A DNA stretch of 64,000 nucleotides from Bacillus pumilus (GTDB lineage: Bacteria; Bacillota; Bacilli; Bacillales; Bacillaceae): NCBI RefSeq assembly GCF_003431975.1, contig NZ_CP027116.1, positions 930,001-994,000 on the forward strand, given 5' to 3'. The number at the start of each line of letters is the position of its first letter. The stretch's first letter is position 1. Positions 20,224 to 29,747 of this stretch are shown one piece after another. A program made the translations under genes and the position numbers. The notes beneath the pieces were generated by a model that searched no databases, was not told the origin of the DNA, and saw nothing but the letters and a program-made list of their open reading frames with translations.

Positions 20224-21699
20224 TTATTTCATGTTTCCTTGAAGGAATGAGCGAATATCGACACCAAGTGAGTCGGCTAATCGTTGTCCGTAGTCTTCAT
20301 CTGCACGATAGAAATTGCAGATCGCAAGTGATTTGGTTTTGTCATTTACATCTTTCAAGTCAGCTGTTAGGTTTTTGATCAATGCTTTCTTCTCTTCTTC
20401 AGAGTAGCTTCGATATCTTTCACCAGCTTGTTTGAAATCGTTCGGTTTTTCGATTTTTTGTCTTACCATACGATCATCAGGAAGAACTGGCTCACTTTCT
20501 TTGTAGTGAGGATTTTCTTTTGGCTGATCATCGTAACGGTTTGGTTCATAGTTAATATGACCGCTTGGACGAGTTGTTGTCATAAAGCCATCCTGCTGAT
20601 TATTGTGTACAGGTGCATAAGGGCAGTTCACCGGAATACGCATGTAGTTTGCACCAAGGCGGTGACGCTGCGTATCAGGATATGAGAACAGACGTCCTTG
20701 AAGCAGTTTATCTTCAGACGCTTCGATTCCTGGAACAAGTGCACTCGGCGTGAAAGCAGCTTGTTCTGTCTCAGCAAAGAAGTTTTCAGGGTTGCGGTTG
20801 AGTGTCATGCGTCCTACTTTTTGAAGCGGGTAATCTTCCTCGCTCCATGTTTTTGTTGGGTCACATGGATCAAAATCAAGGTCATCATAATCGCTAAGCG
20901 GCATTAGCTGGACGTATAAGTCCCATGCAGGATAATTGCCTTTTTCAATACGGTCATATAAGTCTCTTGTTGCATGCTGGAAATCATTCGCTTGAATTTC
21001 AGATGCTTCTTCCATCGATAAATTGCGAATACCTTCTGAAGGTCTCCAGTGATATTTCACATATTTTGTTTCTCCATATTTGTTCACCCATCTAAATGTA
21101 TGCACACCAGAACCACGCATTTCAGCATAGTTCGCAGGGATTCCTTCATCAGAGAAGAGCCATGTGAGCATATGAGTAGATTCAGGTGTTAAGGTCATAA
21201 AATCCCAATAACGGTCAGGATCTTGGATATTGGTTACAGGATCTGGCTTGAGAGAGTGAACCATATCAGGGAATTTGAGTGCATCACGTATAAAGAAGAT
21301 GGGCAAGTTGTTACCAACTAGATCATAGTTGCCTTCTTCTGTGTAAAATTTGACAGCAAAGCCGCGCGGGTCACGCAATGTTTCTGGTGAACCTTTAGGG
21401 TGAATAACAGTTGAGAAGCGAACAAAAACGTCTGTCTGTTTTCCTTCTTCACTTAAGAAGGCAGCTTTTGTATGTTTCTCCATGCTATTTTCAACTTCAA
21501 ACACACCGTAAGCACCGGCGCCTCTTGCATGAACGACACGCTCTGGAATACGTTCACGATCGAAGTGTGCAAGTTTTTCAATCAAATGGTAATCATCAAG
21601 GAATGTAGGTCCACGGTGACCAGCTGTTCTTGAATTTTGATTATCGCCAACAGGAACGCCTTGGTTCGTTGTCAAATTTTTATGATTTGAATTTGTCAT
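20224..21699 (-). CDS. katX2: haem catalase, KatX2/KatA type
   Basis: A clade-3 small-subunit monofunctional catalase of 491 residues that degrades hydrogen peroxide. I start at 21699 (MTNSNHKNLTTNQG) behind GGAGGAGAAAAG. The distal His is in RVVHARGAGAYG near 55, the Asn in DLVGNNLPIFF near 128, and the proximal haem Tyr in RLFSYPDTQRHRLG near 338. In B. subtilis this place has no catalase. B. pumilus is known to use a KatX2 catalase as its main vegetative enzyme, and the PerR box upstream fits that; the exact symbol is my inference. Confidence 0.9.
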   Translation of the reverse strand: MTNSNHKNLTTNQGVPVGDNQNSRTAGHRGPTFLDDYHLIEKLAHFDRERIPERVVHARGAGAYGVFEVENSMEKHTKAAFLSEEGKQTDVFVRFSTVIHPKGSPETLRDPRGFAVKFYTEEGNYDLVGNNLPIFFIRDALKFPDMVHSLKPDPVTNIQDPDRYWDFMTLTPESTHMLTWLFSDEGIPANYAEMRGSGVHTFRWVNKYGETKYVKYHWRPSEGIRNLSMEEASEIQANDFQHATRDLYDRIEKGNYPAWDLYVQLMPLSDYDDLDFDPCDPTKTWSEEDYPLQKVGRMTLNRNPENFFAETEQAAFTPSALVPGIEASEDKLLQGRLFSYPDTQRHRLGANYMRIPVNCPYAPVHNNQQDGFMTTTRPSGHINYEPNRYDDQPKENPHYKESEPVLPDDRMVRQKIEKPNDFKQAGERYRSYSEEEKKALIKNLTADLKDVNDKTKSLAICNFYRADEDYGQRLADSLGVDIRSFLQGNMK

Positions 21700-21751
21700 T
21701 CTTTTCTCCTCCTGTAAACAAAAAATGTTTTCTAGCAATCTATATACCCTA

Positions 21752-21801
21752 ATTATATTGAATCAAACATGATAGTCAATATTTATTTATAATAATTTTA
21801 A
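21752..21801 (-). promoter_or_regulatory. catalase promoter with a PerR box
   Basis: On the minus strand TTGACT (21774-21779), a 16-base spacer and TATAAT (21752-21757) form a strong promoter. TTATAATAATTTTAA at 21787-21801, just upstream, matches the PerR consensus TTATAATNATTATAA with one mismatch. This predicts peroxide induction. Confidence 0.8.
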
Positions 21802-21828
21802 ATAAATTATTATTACAAGGAGGTAAAG

Positions 21829-21858
21829 AAAAAGACGAAAGAATAGAATTCTTTCGCC
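21829..21858 (-). terminator. nsrR terminator
   Basis: GGCGAAAGAAT/ATTCTTTCGTC hairpin followed by TTTTTC on the minus strand, directly after the nsrR stop and before the catalase promoter. Confidence 0.8.
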
Positions 21859-22290
21859 TTAAAGCAGGAGCTCTCTTAGAGCATCTTTGTTTTGAGTTAA
21901 ATCTTTTAATGTGTATTGGTCAAGAACGCGTAAGTAAGCAGTGAGTGCTTCATGAAGTACATGCTTTAATGAACAAATCGGGGAGATAATACAGCTGTTT
22001 TTCTTTGGATCGAAGCATTCAACCATCACTAAATCATCCTCTGTATAACGGACAACCTCTCCAATGTTAATGCTCTCTGGGCTTTTCCCAAGCCTAATCC
22101 CGCCATTTCTTCCCCGGATCGTTTCCACATACCCGCGTTTTCCAAGATGGTAAATCACCTTTGTCAGATGATTTTTAGAAATGCCATAAACATCGGCAAT
22201 CTGCTGAATATTAGACAGTTCATTGTTTTCTCTTGATGCTAAATAAATGAGTACCCTTAATGAAAAATCTGTATAATTCGTTAGTTTCAT
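21859..22290 (-). CDS. nsrR: NsrR nitric-oxide-sensing Rrf2 repressor
   Basis: I start at 22290 (MKLTNYTDFSLRVL) behind AGAGGTT; the frame runs 15 codons further without a ribosome site. The 143-residue Rrf2-family protein has a winged helix (IADVYGISKNHLTKVIYHL) and all four ligands of the NsrR [4Fe-4S] cluster at canonical positions: Asp8, Cys92, Cys100 and Cys106. Nitrosylation of the cluster releases DNA. It lies divergent from hmp, its classic target, whereas in B. subtilis hmp is elsewhere. Confidence 0.95.
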   Translation of the reverse strand: MKLTNYTDFSLRVLIYLASRENNELSNIQQIADVYGISKNHLTKVIYHLGKRGYVETIRGRNGGIRLGKSPESINIGEVVRYTEDDLVMVECFDPKKNSCIISPICSLKHVLHEALTAYLRVLDQYTLKDLTQNKDALRELLL

Positions 22291-22387
22291 TTTGATAACC
22301 TCTAAACCTGATAGAGTTTTGTACCATCGTAACACATTTTAGACAAAAACTGTTCGAGAAAGTATGAAATGTGGCAATATTTAAAAC

Positions 22388-22456
22388 ATGTATTATAAAT
22401 ATTGCTTTTATGAGTTGTCATCCATTACGATAAAGATGTATTTAAAATACATCTTT
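22388..22456 (+). promoter_or_regulatory. NsrR operator(s) in the nsrR-hmp intergenic region
   Basis: AAAGATGTATTT (22432-22443) and AAATACATCTTT (22445-22456) are perfect 12-base arms around one base, the NsrR half-site ATGTATTT in dyad. A weaker copy with the same spacing, ATGTATTATAAATATT, lies at 22388-22403. The strong site sits 18 bases before the hmp ATG, so binding would block transcription start or clearance. Confidence 0.85.
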
Positions 22457-22473
22457 TGAAAGAAGGAATGACG

Positions 22474-23673
22474 ATGTTATCAAAAGATCAAATGAATGCT
22501 ATTAAACAATCAGCCCCTTTATTAAAAGGTGAGGGAACCAAACTTGTGACTGTTTTTTATCAAAATATGATCAGGCAGCATCCGGAGCTACTCAATCAAT
22601 TTAATAAAACAAATCTCATGAACGGAAGTCAGCCTGAAGCGCTTGCTGCGACACTCTATCAAGCTGCATTGCACATTGACCGATTAGAAGAATTGCTTCC
22701 TGCGGTCAAACAAATTGCCCATAAACATGTCAGTGTCATGGTCAAAAAAGAGCAATATCCAATCGTCGGATATTACCTCATTGAAGCGATGAAAGAAGTG
22801 TTTGGTTTAACGAAAGAAGATGACACGCTTTTAGCTTGGAAGGCCGCATATGATATCATTGCGAATATTTTCATCACCATTGAAGCAGAAATGATGGAGG
22901 AGAACGCAAAGCAAACAGGCGGATGGGCAGATGTGAAACCGTTTGTGATTAAGAAAAAGGTACAGGAATCTCCGTCTCTGGTCTCCTTTTACTTAGTACC
23001 AGAGGACGAATCAGAACTGCCAATGTTTGAAGCAGGGCAGTACATTACAGTACAGGCAGATATGCCAGGAGAAGCCTATATGTGCAGCAGACAATACAGT
23101 TTATCAGATCAGCATCATCCATCCTATTATCGTATGACAGTGAAGCGTGATGGACATGTGTCTACATTTTTACATGATGAAATGGGAGAGGGAGACGTTC
23201 TTCAAGTAAGTATGCCTCAGGGAATGTTCTGTTTGGAAGAAGTCACTGAAGAGCCTGCATATTTCATTAGTGCTGGCTCTGGTGTCACACCAATGATCGG
23301 ATTAATGAAAACAGCTGCTCAAAACAGGCAGCCTTTTACGATGATTCATGCAGATCGATTAGAGGATGTAACCGCTTTTGAAAATGAATTTGAAAGTGTT
23401 CTAGCTTCAGCTTCTCATGGACGCATCATCTTATGTAATGACCAATTTGCACAATCTGGTAAAGGAGAGCTTGTTGAGAAGGTAGCCACCCGTATTGACC
23501 GCCCATTCCTTCAATCAGTAATTGGAGAGGGAAAAGGACAATTTTATCTATGCGGTTCTCCGGTGTTTACACAGGACATGATTCATATCTTAAAAGAGCT
23601 AGGAATTCCTGAGCAGAATATTCATTTCGAAGCATTTGGCGGGCAGTCTACGAAAGAAATGGAAGTGGTCTAA
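22474..23673 (+). CDS. hmp: Hmp flavohaemoglobin (nitric oxide dioxygenase)
   Basis: Start ATG 22474 (MLSKDQMNAIKQS) behind AGAAGGA; 399 residues as in B. subtilis Hmp. Residues 1-136 are a globin with Tyr in VFYQNM (B10) and the proximal His in AHKHVSV near 86. Residues 150-260 form the FAD domain (SRQYSLSD) and the rest the NAD domain (GSGVTPMIGL, YLCGSPVF). It converts NO and oxygen to nitrate in the cytosol using NADH. Predicted to be repressed by the adjacent NsrR. Confidence 0.96.
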   Translation: MLSKDQMNAIKQSAPLLKGEGTKLVTVFYQNMIRQHPELLNQFNKTNLMNGSQPEALAATLYQAALHIDRLEELLPAVKQIAHKHVSVMVKKEQYPIVGYYLIEAMKEVFGLTKEDDTLLAWKAAYDIIANIFITIEAEMMEENAKQTGGWADVKPFVIKKKVQESPSLVSFYLVPEDESELPMFEAGQYITVQADMPGEAYMCSRQYSLSDQHHPSYYRMTVKRDGHVSTFLHDEMGEGDVLQVSMPQGMFCLEEVTEEPAYFISAGSGVTPMIGLMKTAAQNRQPFTMIHADRLEDVTAFENEFESVLASASHGRIILCNDQFAQSGKGELVEKVATRIDRPFLQSVIGEGKGQFYLCGSPVFTQDMIHILKELGIPEQNIHFEAFGGQSTKEMEVV

Positions 23674-23749
23674 ACGAAAGGCGGAACATCATGTTTTTGT
23701 ACATACGCTCATATAGTAGGGATAAGTCCGATGAGGAGGGATGGTTTCC

Positions 23750-25165
23750 TTGAGCGTATCTGAAAAACGACTTTTACAAAGAGCCATTGATGAAATTACA
23801 GAAATTGCAGAAGGATTTGGTCTAGATTTTTATCCGATGAGGTATGAAATCTGTCCCGCGGAAATTATTTATACATTCGGTGCATACGGCATGCCAACAC
23901 GATTTAGCCACTGGAGCTTTGGAAAGCAATTTCATAAAATGAAGCTTCATTATGATTTAGGATTAAGTAAAATTTATGAGCTGGTCATCAATTCAGATCC
24001 TTGCTACGCCTTTCTACTTGATAACAACACGCTTGTTCAAAATAAATTAATTGTGGCTCATGTACTGGCACATTGTGATTTCTTCAAAAATAATTGCCGT
24101 TTCCAAAACACAAAACGAGACATGGTAGAAAGCATGTCAGCGGCGGCAGAGCGGATCAAAGAATATGAGCATCTCCACGGAACGAAGGAAGTGGAATCCT
24201 TTTTAGATGCCGTATTGGCTCTTCAGGAGCATATTGACCCGTCTCTTGTTCGTTCAAAACTAAGCTGGAATATGGACGATGAAGAAGAATGTGAAGATGA
24301 TAAACCAAAGCGACAGACCCCGTATGATGATTTGTGGGGAATGGATGAGCCGAAGACGCGTGAGAAAAAGAAAACCGTTAAGCACTTTCCGCCAAAACCT
24401 GAAAAGGATATTTTGCTGTTTATTGAAGCGCATTCCCGAGAGCTAGAGCCGTGGCAGCGAGACGTCCTCACCATGCTGAGGGAGGAAATGCTCTATTTTT
24501 GGCCGCAGCTCGAAACAAAGATTATGAATGAAGGCTGGGCCTCATATTGGCATCAGCGTATTATGCGCGAGCTTGATTTAGATTCAAGTGAATCGATAGA
24601 GTTTGCTAAATTAAATGCAGGCGTGGTGCAGCCCTCTAAAACAGGGATTAATCCTTACTATTTAGGGCTAAAGATTTTTGAAGATATTGAAGAGCGCTAT
24701 GACAACCCATGTGAAGAATTAAAAAAAGCAGGGGTGACAGAAGGATCAGGCCGTAGCAAAATGTTTGAAGTAAGGGAGATTGAATCCGATATTTCCTTTA
24801 TTCGGAACTATTTAACGAAAGACCTTGTGATGAGAGAAGATTTGTACTTGTTTCAAAAACAGGGGAGAGACTATAAAGTCATTGATAAAGAGTGGAAGGC
24901 AGTTCGTGATCAGCTAGTCAGCATGAGGGTCAATGGCGGCTTTCCTTATTTGACGGTGATGGATGGCGACTATTTAAAAAACAATGAACTCTATATTAAG
25001 CATTGGTATGAAGGGATTGAGCTGGATCTGAAATACTTGGAAAAAGTACTTCCATATTTGTATCAGCTATGGGGAAGAAGTGTGCATATCGAGTCAGTTC
25101 TTGAAGGAAAAGAAGTCATGTTTTCGTATGATGGTAAAGGAGTTCATAGGAAATACCTCGCATAA
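23750..25165 (+). CDS. spoVR: SpoVR stage V sporulation protein
   Basis: I start at TTG 23750 ([16 protein letters not shown]) because GGAGGG lies 9 bases before it and touches the earlier ATG 23741. The 471-residue protein keeps the signature [27 protein letters not shown], split across residues 24-50. It also has [15 protein letters not shown] and [14 protein letters not shown], matching the SpoVR/YcgB family. It is made in the mother cell and is needed for normal cortex formation; the chemistry is unknown. Residues 178-215 are a variable acidic linker. It precedes phoA in opposite orientation across a shared terminator, as in B. subtilis. Confidence 0.95.
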   Translation: MSVSEKRLLQRAIDEITEIAEGFGLDFYPMRYEICPAEIIYTFGAYGMPTRFSHWSFGKQFHKMKLHYDLGLSKIYELVINSDPCYAFLLDNNTLVQNKLIVAHVLAHCDFFKNNCRFQNTKRDMVESMSAAAERIKEYEHLHGTKEVESFLDAVLALQEHIDPSLVRSKLSWNMDDEEECEDDKPKRQTPYDDLWGMDEPKTREKKKTVKHFPPKPEKDILLFIEAHSRELEPWQRDVLTMLREEMLYFWPQLETKIMNEGWASYWHQRIMRELDLDSSESIEFAKLNAGVVQPSKTGINPYYLGLKIFEDIEERYDNPCEELKKAGVTEGSGRSKMFEVREIESDISFIRNYLTKDLVMREDLYLFQKQGRDYKVIDKEWKAVRDQLVSMRVNGGFPYLTVMDGDYLKNNELYIKHWYEGIELDLKYLEKVLPYLYQLWGRSVHIESVLEGKEVMFSYDGKGVHRKYLA

Positions 25166-25176
25166 AAAAGATCAAA

Positions 25177-25206
25177 AAAAGATGTCTCGTCGCAGACATC
25201 TTTTTT
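25177..25206. terminator. bidirectional terminator between spoVR and phoA
   Basis: GATGTCT/AGACATC stem with flanking A and T runs. Confidence 0.88.
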
Positions 25207-25213
25207 GTCGGTT

Positions 25214-26578
25214 TTATTGGTTTTTCAGTAGTTTGAAAATGTGTTTTGCTTGATCGGTGTTTTCCATCATTCCTTTTAGCTGCTGACTAGTTGGGCCATA
25301 TGCATAGAATGGAACCTCGTCACCGGTATGACCTGATGTTGTCCACCCTGTATGTGATCTCGTGTTGATCACGTCTTCAATTGCATCATCAATCTGAACA
25401 GCATCTTTTGTTTCAGCAGCTTTTTGAATCGAAGCCATTTCTTCTGTTGTGAAATCAAGATCAATATATCGTTTCAGCGCAGACTCGACCGTCATGCCAC
25501 TGACGATTTTTTTTGCGATGAAATCTGGTGTCTTTTTCGCTGCTTTTACCGGTTTGTAATCCCAGCTGCCTGAACCGTCTGCCCCAAAGGAAAGTCCGCC
25601 AGTTGAATGATCAGCAGTCGTGATGACTAACGTATTTTTATCTTTTTTCGCAAAACGGATCGCTTCTTCAAATGCTTTTTCAAAATCCTTCATTTCGCTC
25701 ATTGCACTGACAATATCATGATCATGTCCAGCCCAGTCAATTTGACTTCCTTCGACCATAAGGAAAAATCCTTTTTTGTTTTTAGACAGCTGTTTAATGG
25801 CAGAAGACGTCATGTCTTGAAGGGAAGGGGTCTTTTGATCACGATCAATCGCTTTATCCAGACCGCCATCAGCAAAAATGCCTAGTACCTTTTGATTGTT
25901 GTTTTTTTGTAGAGCGGCTTTATTGGTGACATAATGATATCCAGCTTGTTTGAAATCCTTCGTCAAATCACGATCCTTTCGGACAAAATCGACAAGACCT
26001 CCGCCAAGCATGACATCGACTGTATGCTGTTTTCCGATTTTTTCATCAAAGAAATCATCAGCGATGGCTGCTGTGTTTTTTCTGGATACATCGTGAGCTG
26101 CATATGCAGCAGGGGTGGCATTCGTTAATTCAGATGTGACGACAAGTCCCGTAGACTTACCTTTGCGTTTTGCTTCTTCTAGAACGGTTTTTAATTTTTT
26201 GCCGTTTTTATCTACACCAATCGCATTGTTGTATGTCTTTTTCCCAGTTGCCATGGCTGTACCAGCCGCTGCTGAGTCGGTGATATTGTTTTTAGAGTCG
26301 TTAGGGTATGTTTTGTGCATGCCAGTGAGGTAAGGATCAAACGCTGTTTGCTTTGAAAGGTCTCCATTGTGTTTAAATGAGCGGTAAGTTGAATGATAGG
26401 GTGTTCCCATTCCATCTCCAATCAGCACGATCACATTTTGCACGTCATTTTTTGGCTTCTTTTTCGCCTCTGCATTGTCAGGTTGTCCAAATTCTATTCC
26501 TGAAAAAATGCCAATCGATAGCACAGATGCTGCTGCCACTGCAGCTATTTTCGTTTTCGAGCTTTTCAACACACTCAT
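25214..26578 (-). CDS. phoA: alkaline phosphatase PhoA
   Basis: A 454-residue exported phosphomonoesterase starting at 26578 behind GAGGAGG. A signal peptide covers about residues 1-37 (KIAAVAAASVLSIGIFSGI). The nucleophilic Ser is in TDSAAAGTAMATGKK near 102. Metal ligands are visible in LIGDGMG near 52, WAGHDHDI near 280 and TTADHSTGG near 322, plus HTGDEVPFYAYG near the C terminus. It releases phosphate outside the membrane. Place and size match B. subtilis phoA, which the PhoP/PhoR system induces; possible PhoP-type repeats lie upstream. Confidence 0.93.
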   Translation of the reverse strand: MSVLKSSKTKIAAVAAASVLSIGIFSGIEFGQPDNAEAKKKPKNDVQNVIVLIGDGMGTPYHSTYRSFKHNGDLSKQTAFDPYLTGMHKTYPNDSKNNITDSAAAGTAMATGKKTYNNAIGVDKNGKKLKTVLEEAKRKGKSTGLVVTSELTNATPAAYAAHDVSRKNTAAIADDFFDEKIGKQHTVDVMLGGGLVDFVRKDRDLTKDFKQAGYHYVTNKAALQKNNNQKVLGIFADGGLDKAIDRDQKTPSLQDMTSSAIKQLSKNKKGFFLMVEGSQIDWAGHDHDIVSAMSEMKDFEKAFEEAIRFAKKDKNTLVITTADHSTGGLSFGADGSGSWDYKPVKAAKKTPDFIAKKIVSGMTVESALKRYIDLDFTTEEMASIQKAAETKDAVQIDDAIEDVINTRSHTGWTTSGHTGDEVPFYAYGPTSQQLKGMMENTDQAKHIFKLLKNQ

Positions 26579-26932
26579 TCATTTTGCCTCCTCATTGTTT
26601 ATGTATCGCTCTTACGTTTACAATGGTAGAGCAGAATTGTGGATTCCCATTTACAGGATCGTAAAGTTCACTTTAAAATTGTAAATATCCACTTTACATA
26701 GAATGGACCAAAAAAGAGAAATGAATGTATCATTTATCCATGACAAGACGCGTTTATTTTGTCATGATTGTGTAATGAAAATGAAATAAAAAGAACCCTA
26801 AAAAAAAATAATTTTTGCCGAATTAATAAGCATAATGTCGTAGGAAGTCAAGACTATTTCTTCTGGTATTTGATCCTTATAATAGTAAGTAGATAAAATT
26901 CGGATCACGATAGATACATACAGGAGGAACAA
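26579..26932. promoter_or_regulatory. divergent phoA-lytE control region
   Basis: No gene is seen in these 354 bases. On the phoA side, T/A-rich TTTACA-like repeats (TTTACA, TTTACG, TGTAAA between about 26650 and 26700) lie 20-22 bases apart, compatible with PhoP binding. On the lytE side, TGTAATGAAAATGAAAT at 26771-26787 fits the WalR direct repeat TGTWAH-N5-TGTWAH with one mismatch, 145 bases before lytE. Confidence 0.5.
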
Positions 26933-27766
26933 ATGAAAAAACAATTGATCACAGCTGCAAGTGCAGTTCTACTTGGGACGACATTATTTGCCGGAGCTGC
27001 CTCAGCACAATCAGTAAAGGTTCAAAAAGGTGACTCTCTTTCTGTTCTAGCGAAAAAATACAAAACAACCGTAAGCAAGATTAAATCAGACAATAAGCTG
27101 AAATCTAACACGATTTATATTGGACAAACCTTAAAAGTGAATGGTACTTCTTCAAAAAAAGCAACGAAAACATCAAAAACAACAACAAAAGTAAAAGCGG
27201 CTTCAACGACAGCCACTCATAAAGTGGTGAAAGGTGATACCCTATCTAAGATCGGTAAAAAGTACGGGATGACTGTAAAAGAGCTGAAATCGTTAAATAA
27301 ACTCAAAACAGACCTCATCAAAATTGGACAAAAGCTAAAAGTAAAAAAGACATCTAAAAAAGTGAAGTCCACACCTGTTAAAGAAAAAACTGTTTCTGCT
27401 TCTTCTTTAAACACATCTAAGCTCGTAGCAGATGCTAAAGCGCACAATGGCACACCATATAAATGGGGTGGAACGACACCGAAGGGCTTTGATTGCAGCG
27501 GTTTTATGTGGTATATCATTAACAAACAAAAGAAGATCTCAAGACAAACAACTGAAGGTTTCTGGGGATCGATGAAAAGCGTATCAACACCAAAGGTCGG
27601 CGATTTTGTGTTCTTTACCACATATAAATCGGGTCCATCTCACATGGGTGTGTATCTCGGGAACAACAAGTTTATTCATGCTGCGTCTGACGGTGTGACA
27701 ATCAGTGATATGAAATCAAGCTACTGGAAGCCAATTTATCTTGGCGCGAAAACATTTGTGAAATAG
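26933..27766 (+). CDS. lytE: LytE-type D,L-endopeptidase (two LysM domains, NlpC/P60)
   Basis: A 277-residue secreted wall hydrolase, ATG after AGGAGGAACAA. A signal peptide ends near AASAQS (26). Two LysM modules bind peptidoglycan: VQKGDSLSVLAKKYKTTV near 30-72 and VVKGDTLSKIGKKYGMTV near 97-140, joined by Lys/Thr/Ser-rich linkers. The NlpC/P60 domain (160-277) has the catalytic Cys in FDCSGFMW and His in SHMGVYLG. It cleaves the D-Glu-mDAP bond during elongation. B. subtilis LytE has three LysM modules and 334 residues, so this is a shorter form. WalR control is suggested by the upstream site. Confidence 0.92.
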   Translation: MKKQLITAASAVLLGTTLFAGAASAQSVKVQKGDSLSVLAKKYKTTVSKIKSDNKLKSNTIYIGQTLKVNGTSSKKATKTSKTTTKVKAASTTATHKVVKGDTLSKIGKKYGMTVKELKSLNKLKTDLIKIGQKLKVKKTSKKVKSTPVKEKTVSASSLNTSKLVADAKAHNGTPYKWGGTTPKGFDCSGFMWYIINKQKKISRQTTEGFWGSMKSVSTPKVGDFVFFTTYKSGPSHMGVYLGNNKFIHAASDGVTISDMKSSYWKPIYLGAKTFVK

Positions 27767-27774
27767 ATGATTCT

Positions 27775-27806
27775 AAGAGACTGTTTATGAAGCAGTCTCT
27801 TTTTTA
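27775..27806 (+). terminator. lytE terminator
   Basis: AGAGACTG (27776-27783) pairs with CAGTCTCT (27793-27800), followed by TTTTTTAT. Confidence 0.85.
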
Positions 27807-27843
27807 TTTGCACTATAGATTTAAGAAAATAAATCGATATACA

Positions 27844-27890
27844 AAAAAGCCCGTGCTGCTTGGCATTAGTCAAGTAACAAGGGCTTTTTA
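27844..27890. terminator. terminator of the sigM operon
   Basis: AAAAAGCCC/GGGCTTTTT with a 28-base loop; usable from either side, directly after the yhdK stop on the minus strand. Confidence 0.75.
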
Positions 27891-27901
27891 TTTAATGAGA
27901 T

Positions 27902-28192
27902 TTAAAAACCTAGTTGAAGATCGACATCAATTGATACGATCGCATAGACACAAACAATGACAAAAATATTCAGGACGACACCGAGGAAACCTGGGCCTGT
28001 ACGCCCTTTTTTTATGAACAGTTCAATAACGCCAAATGGAACTGCGGCCATTGCAAAAGGAAGCATTTGAAAAGAATAAAATGTCACGTTGCTAATAATG
28101 GCGAGGTTCAGCATAAGAAGAGATAATATCGCTGTACCGACAGAAATCCAGCCAAATACATTATGCTCTTTAAAAATTCTTACCAATTCCAT
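27902..28192 (-). CDS. yhdK: YhdK, negative regulator of SigM activity
   Basis: A 96-residue membrane protein with three hydrophobic segments (about 13-35, 42-60 and 70-90). Its start overlaps the yhdL stop by 13 bases, and its ribosome site GGTGG lies within yhdL. In B. subtilis YhdK works with YhdL to hold SigM at the membrane. The sequence is simple, so the call rests mainly on the operon position and size. Confidence 0.88.
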   Translation of the reverse strand: MELVRIFKEHNVFGWISVGTAILSLLMLNLAIISNVTFYSFQMLPFAMAAVPFGVIELFIKKGRTGPGFLGVVLNIFVIVCVYAIVSIDVDLQLGF

Positions 28193-29238
28193 AATTCCAC
28201 CTCGCTCACTTTAGCCGTTTTAATGCGTTTTGTTTTGACAAATTTCTCAATTTCTTTTGAAGGACCTGTAATCACAGAGCCGTAAACCGTGACACCATTT
28301 TTGTTGATATAGCGTATGCGGTTTGATAGATCAAGTTCAGGTCTGCCAGAGATTGTTTTTGCCCAGTTTGGGTGCTGGTTAACATAGGCAAGCGCATCTT
28401 TGAATTGATCGACTTCTGTTTTTGGTGTGTGCTTAAGCTCTTTTAAAAATTCAGAGTCTTTCCCAGGAAAGCCGATTGGACGCTGATTCCCGCTTAATGA
28501 ATCCTCTGTTTTCATCGCATTCCAGAGCACTTTCATATCATATTTTTTAGCAAAGGAATAAACGTCCTTTGGTGTGTAAGCTTTGTCATAGGATACATAC
28601 ACTTCACTGACTGTTCCTTCAGGAAGCTTGTCTAAAGTGGTGAGTGTCTGTTTTTTTGATGCATCTGGCTGCGCCGAAGGATGGGTAAAGAAATCCTCCG
28701 TATTGCGTGCGTTGTCACCATAATAAGAGATAGTAGGCTGCTTTAATTTATCGAAAAACATCTCGATTTGTTCACTGCCAATCGCTTCTGTTTTATTGCC
28801 AATTTGTTTTTGTAGCTTCAATTCGGTGTTCATCCCAAAGAGCTTGACCTGACCTTTTAAATCCTTCATATCAATCGCCACGTTCGGTTTTGTCAACGCG
28901 ACCGTGACAGCGGCTGTTTCCATAAAGTGATTGCCTTTGCTCTCTGCTCCGCCAACGCCGTAGTATAGATAACTTCCTAATGTACAAAGCGGTAAAATAA
29001 TAAGTGTAGAAATAACAGCAAGTACGGAAATACGTAAATAAGACTTTCTTTTTCCGTATTGTAAAATGGCTTTTTGCTTTTCAGGACTGATCGAAAAATC
29101 TGTCCAATCCGAGTCGTTCAGTTCTTGACTTAAGCGTTTTTCGTTTTCTTCAAGCTCTTCTTCAAACGCCATCATTTCTTCCTCATTCATTTCACCATTA
29201 TTATATTTTTCCCATCGCTTGTTAAACTCTTCATTCAT
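28180..29238 (-). CDS. yhdL: YhdL, transmembrane anti-sigma factor of SigM
   Basis: I start at 29238 (MNEEFNKRWEKYN), seven bases after AGAGGTG; the alternatives at 29241 (ATG) and 29247 (GTG) sit too close to that site. The ATG overlaps the region of the sigM stop. The 352-residue protein has an acidic cytosolic N terminus that binds the sigma factor, one membrane helix near 72-95 (VLAVISTLIILPLCTLGSYLYY) and a large outside domain with KDVYSFAKKYDMKVLWNA. It keeps SigM inactive until envelope stress. Confidence 0.93.
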   Translation of the reverse strand: MNEEFNKRWEKYNNGEMNEEEMMAFEEELEENEKRLSQELNDSDWTDFSISPEKQKAILQYGKRKSYLRISVLAVISTLIILPLCTLGSYLYYGVGGAESKGNHFMETAAVTVALTKPNVAIDMKDLKGQVKLFGMNTELKLQKQIGNKTEAIGSEQIEMFFDKLKQPTISYYGDNARNTEDFFTHPSAQPDASKKQTLTTLDKLPEGTVSEVYVSYDKAYTPKDVYSFAKKYDMKVLWNAMKTEDSLSGNQRPIGFPGKDSEFLKELKHTPKTEVDQFKDALAYVNQHPNWAKTISGRPELDLSNRIRYINKNGVTVYGSVITGPSKEIEKFVKTKRIKTAKVSEVELWNW

Positions 29239-29722
29239 CATTAACACCTCTGTTATAAAGTGCTTTTAGGCGCTGCCTTGCACGAAATAAAACACTTTTA
29301 AAATTTGCTTCAGTAATATTCATGACCTTGGATGCTTCCTTGTAATTCAATTCTTTTAAATAATACAATGTCAACGCTTCCTTGTAGTTATCTGGAAGCT
29401 GCTCCAAATACATGTTGAGGACTTCTTTTATTTCAACCTGTTCGGCAGGGCTTTGTACAGACGTTTGTAAAAGTCCGCCAATGAGGTCATCCGATATGGT
29501 CACTTCTTTTTTATGTTTCCTGACATAATCAATAAAAGCATTTCGTGCCACCTGAAATAACCAAGGTTTCACTTTGCTATGGTCGTAGGAATGAATATGT
29601 ATATAAGCACGCATAAAGGTTTCCTGCAATAAGTCTTCTGCCAAATGTTTGTCTTTTGTCATGGAGAGCAGAAACCTGTAAACATCGTTCATATACATTT
29701 GATAAATTTCATCGATCGTCAC
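29231..29722 (-). CDS. sigM: SigM extracytoplasmic-function sigma factor
   Basis: A 163-residue ECF sigma factor with ATG at 29722. Region 2 (DVYRFLLSMTKDKHLAEDLLQETFMRAY, about 13-40, with PWLFQVARNAFIDYVR) and region 4 (LPDNYKEALTLYYLKELNYKEASKVM) are both clear. It directs transcription of cell-wall synthesis and division genes under wall-antibiotic, salt or acid stress. It is the first gene of sigM-yhdL-yhdK, as in B. subtilis, and probably transcribes itself from the upstream ECF promoter. Confidence 0.95.
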   Translation of the reverse strand: MTIDEIYQMYMNDVYRFLLSMTKDKHLAEDLLQETFMRAYIHIHSYDHSKVKPWLFQVARNAFIDYVRKHKKEVTISDDLIGGLLQTSVQSPAEQVEIKEVLNMYLEQLPDNYKEALTLYYLKELNYKEASKVMNITEANFKSVLFRARQRLKALYNRGVNDE

Positions 29723-29747
29723 TGATTTTTCTCCCCTCTATGTTATA

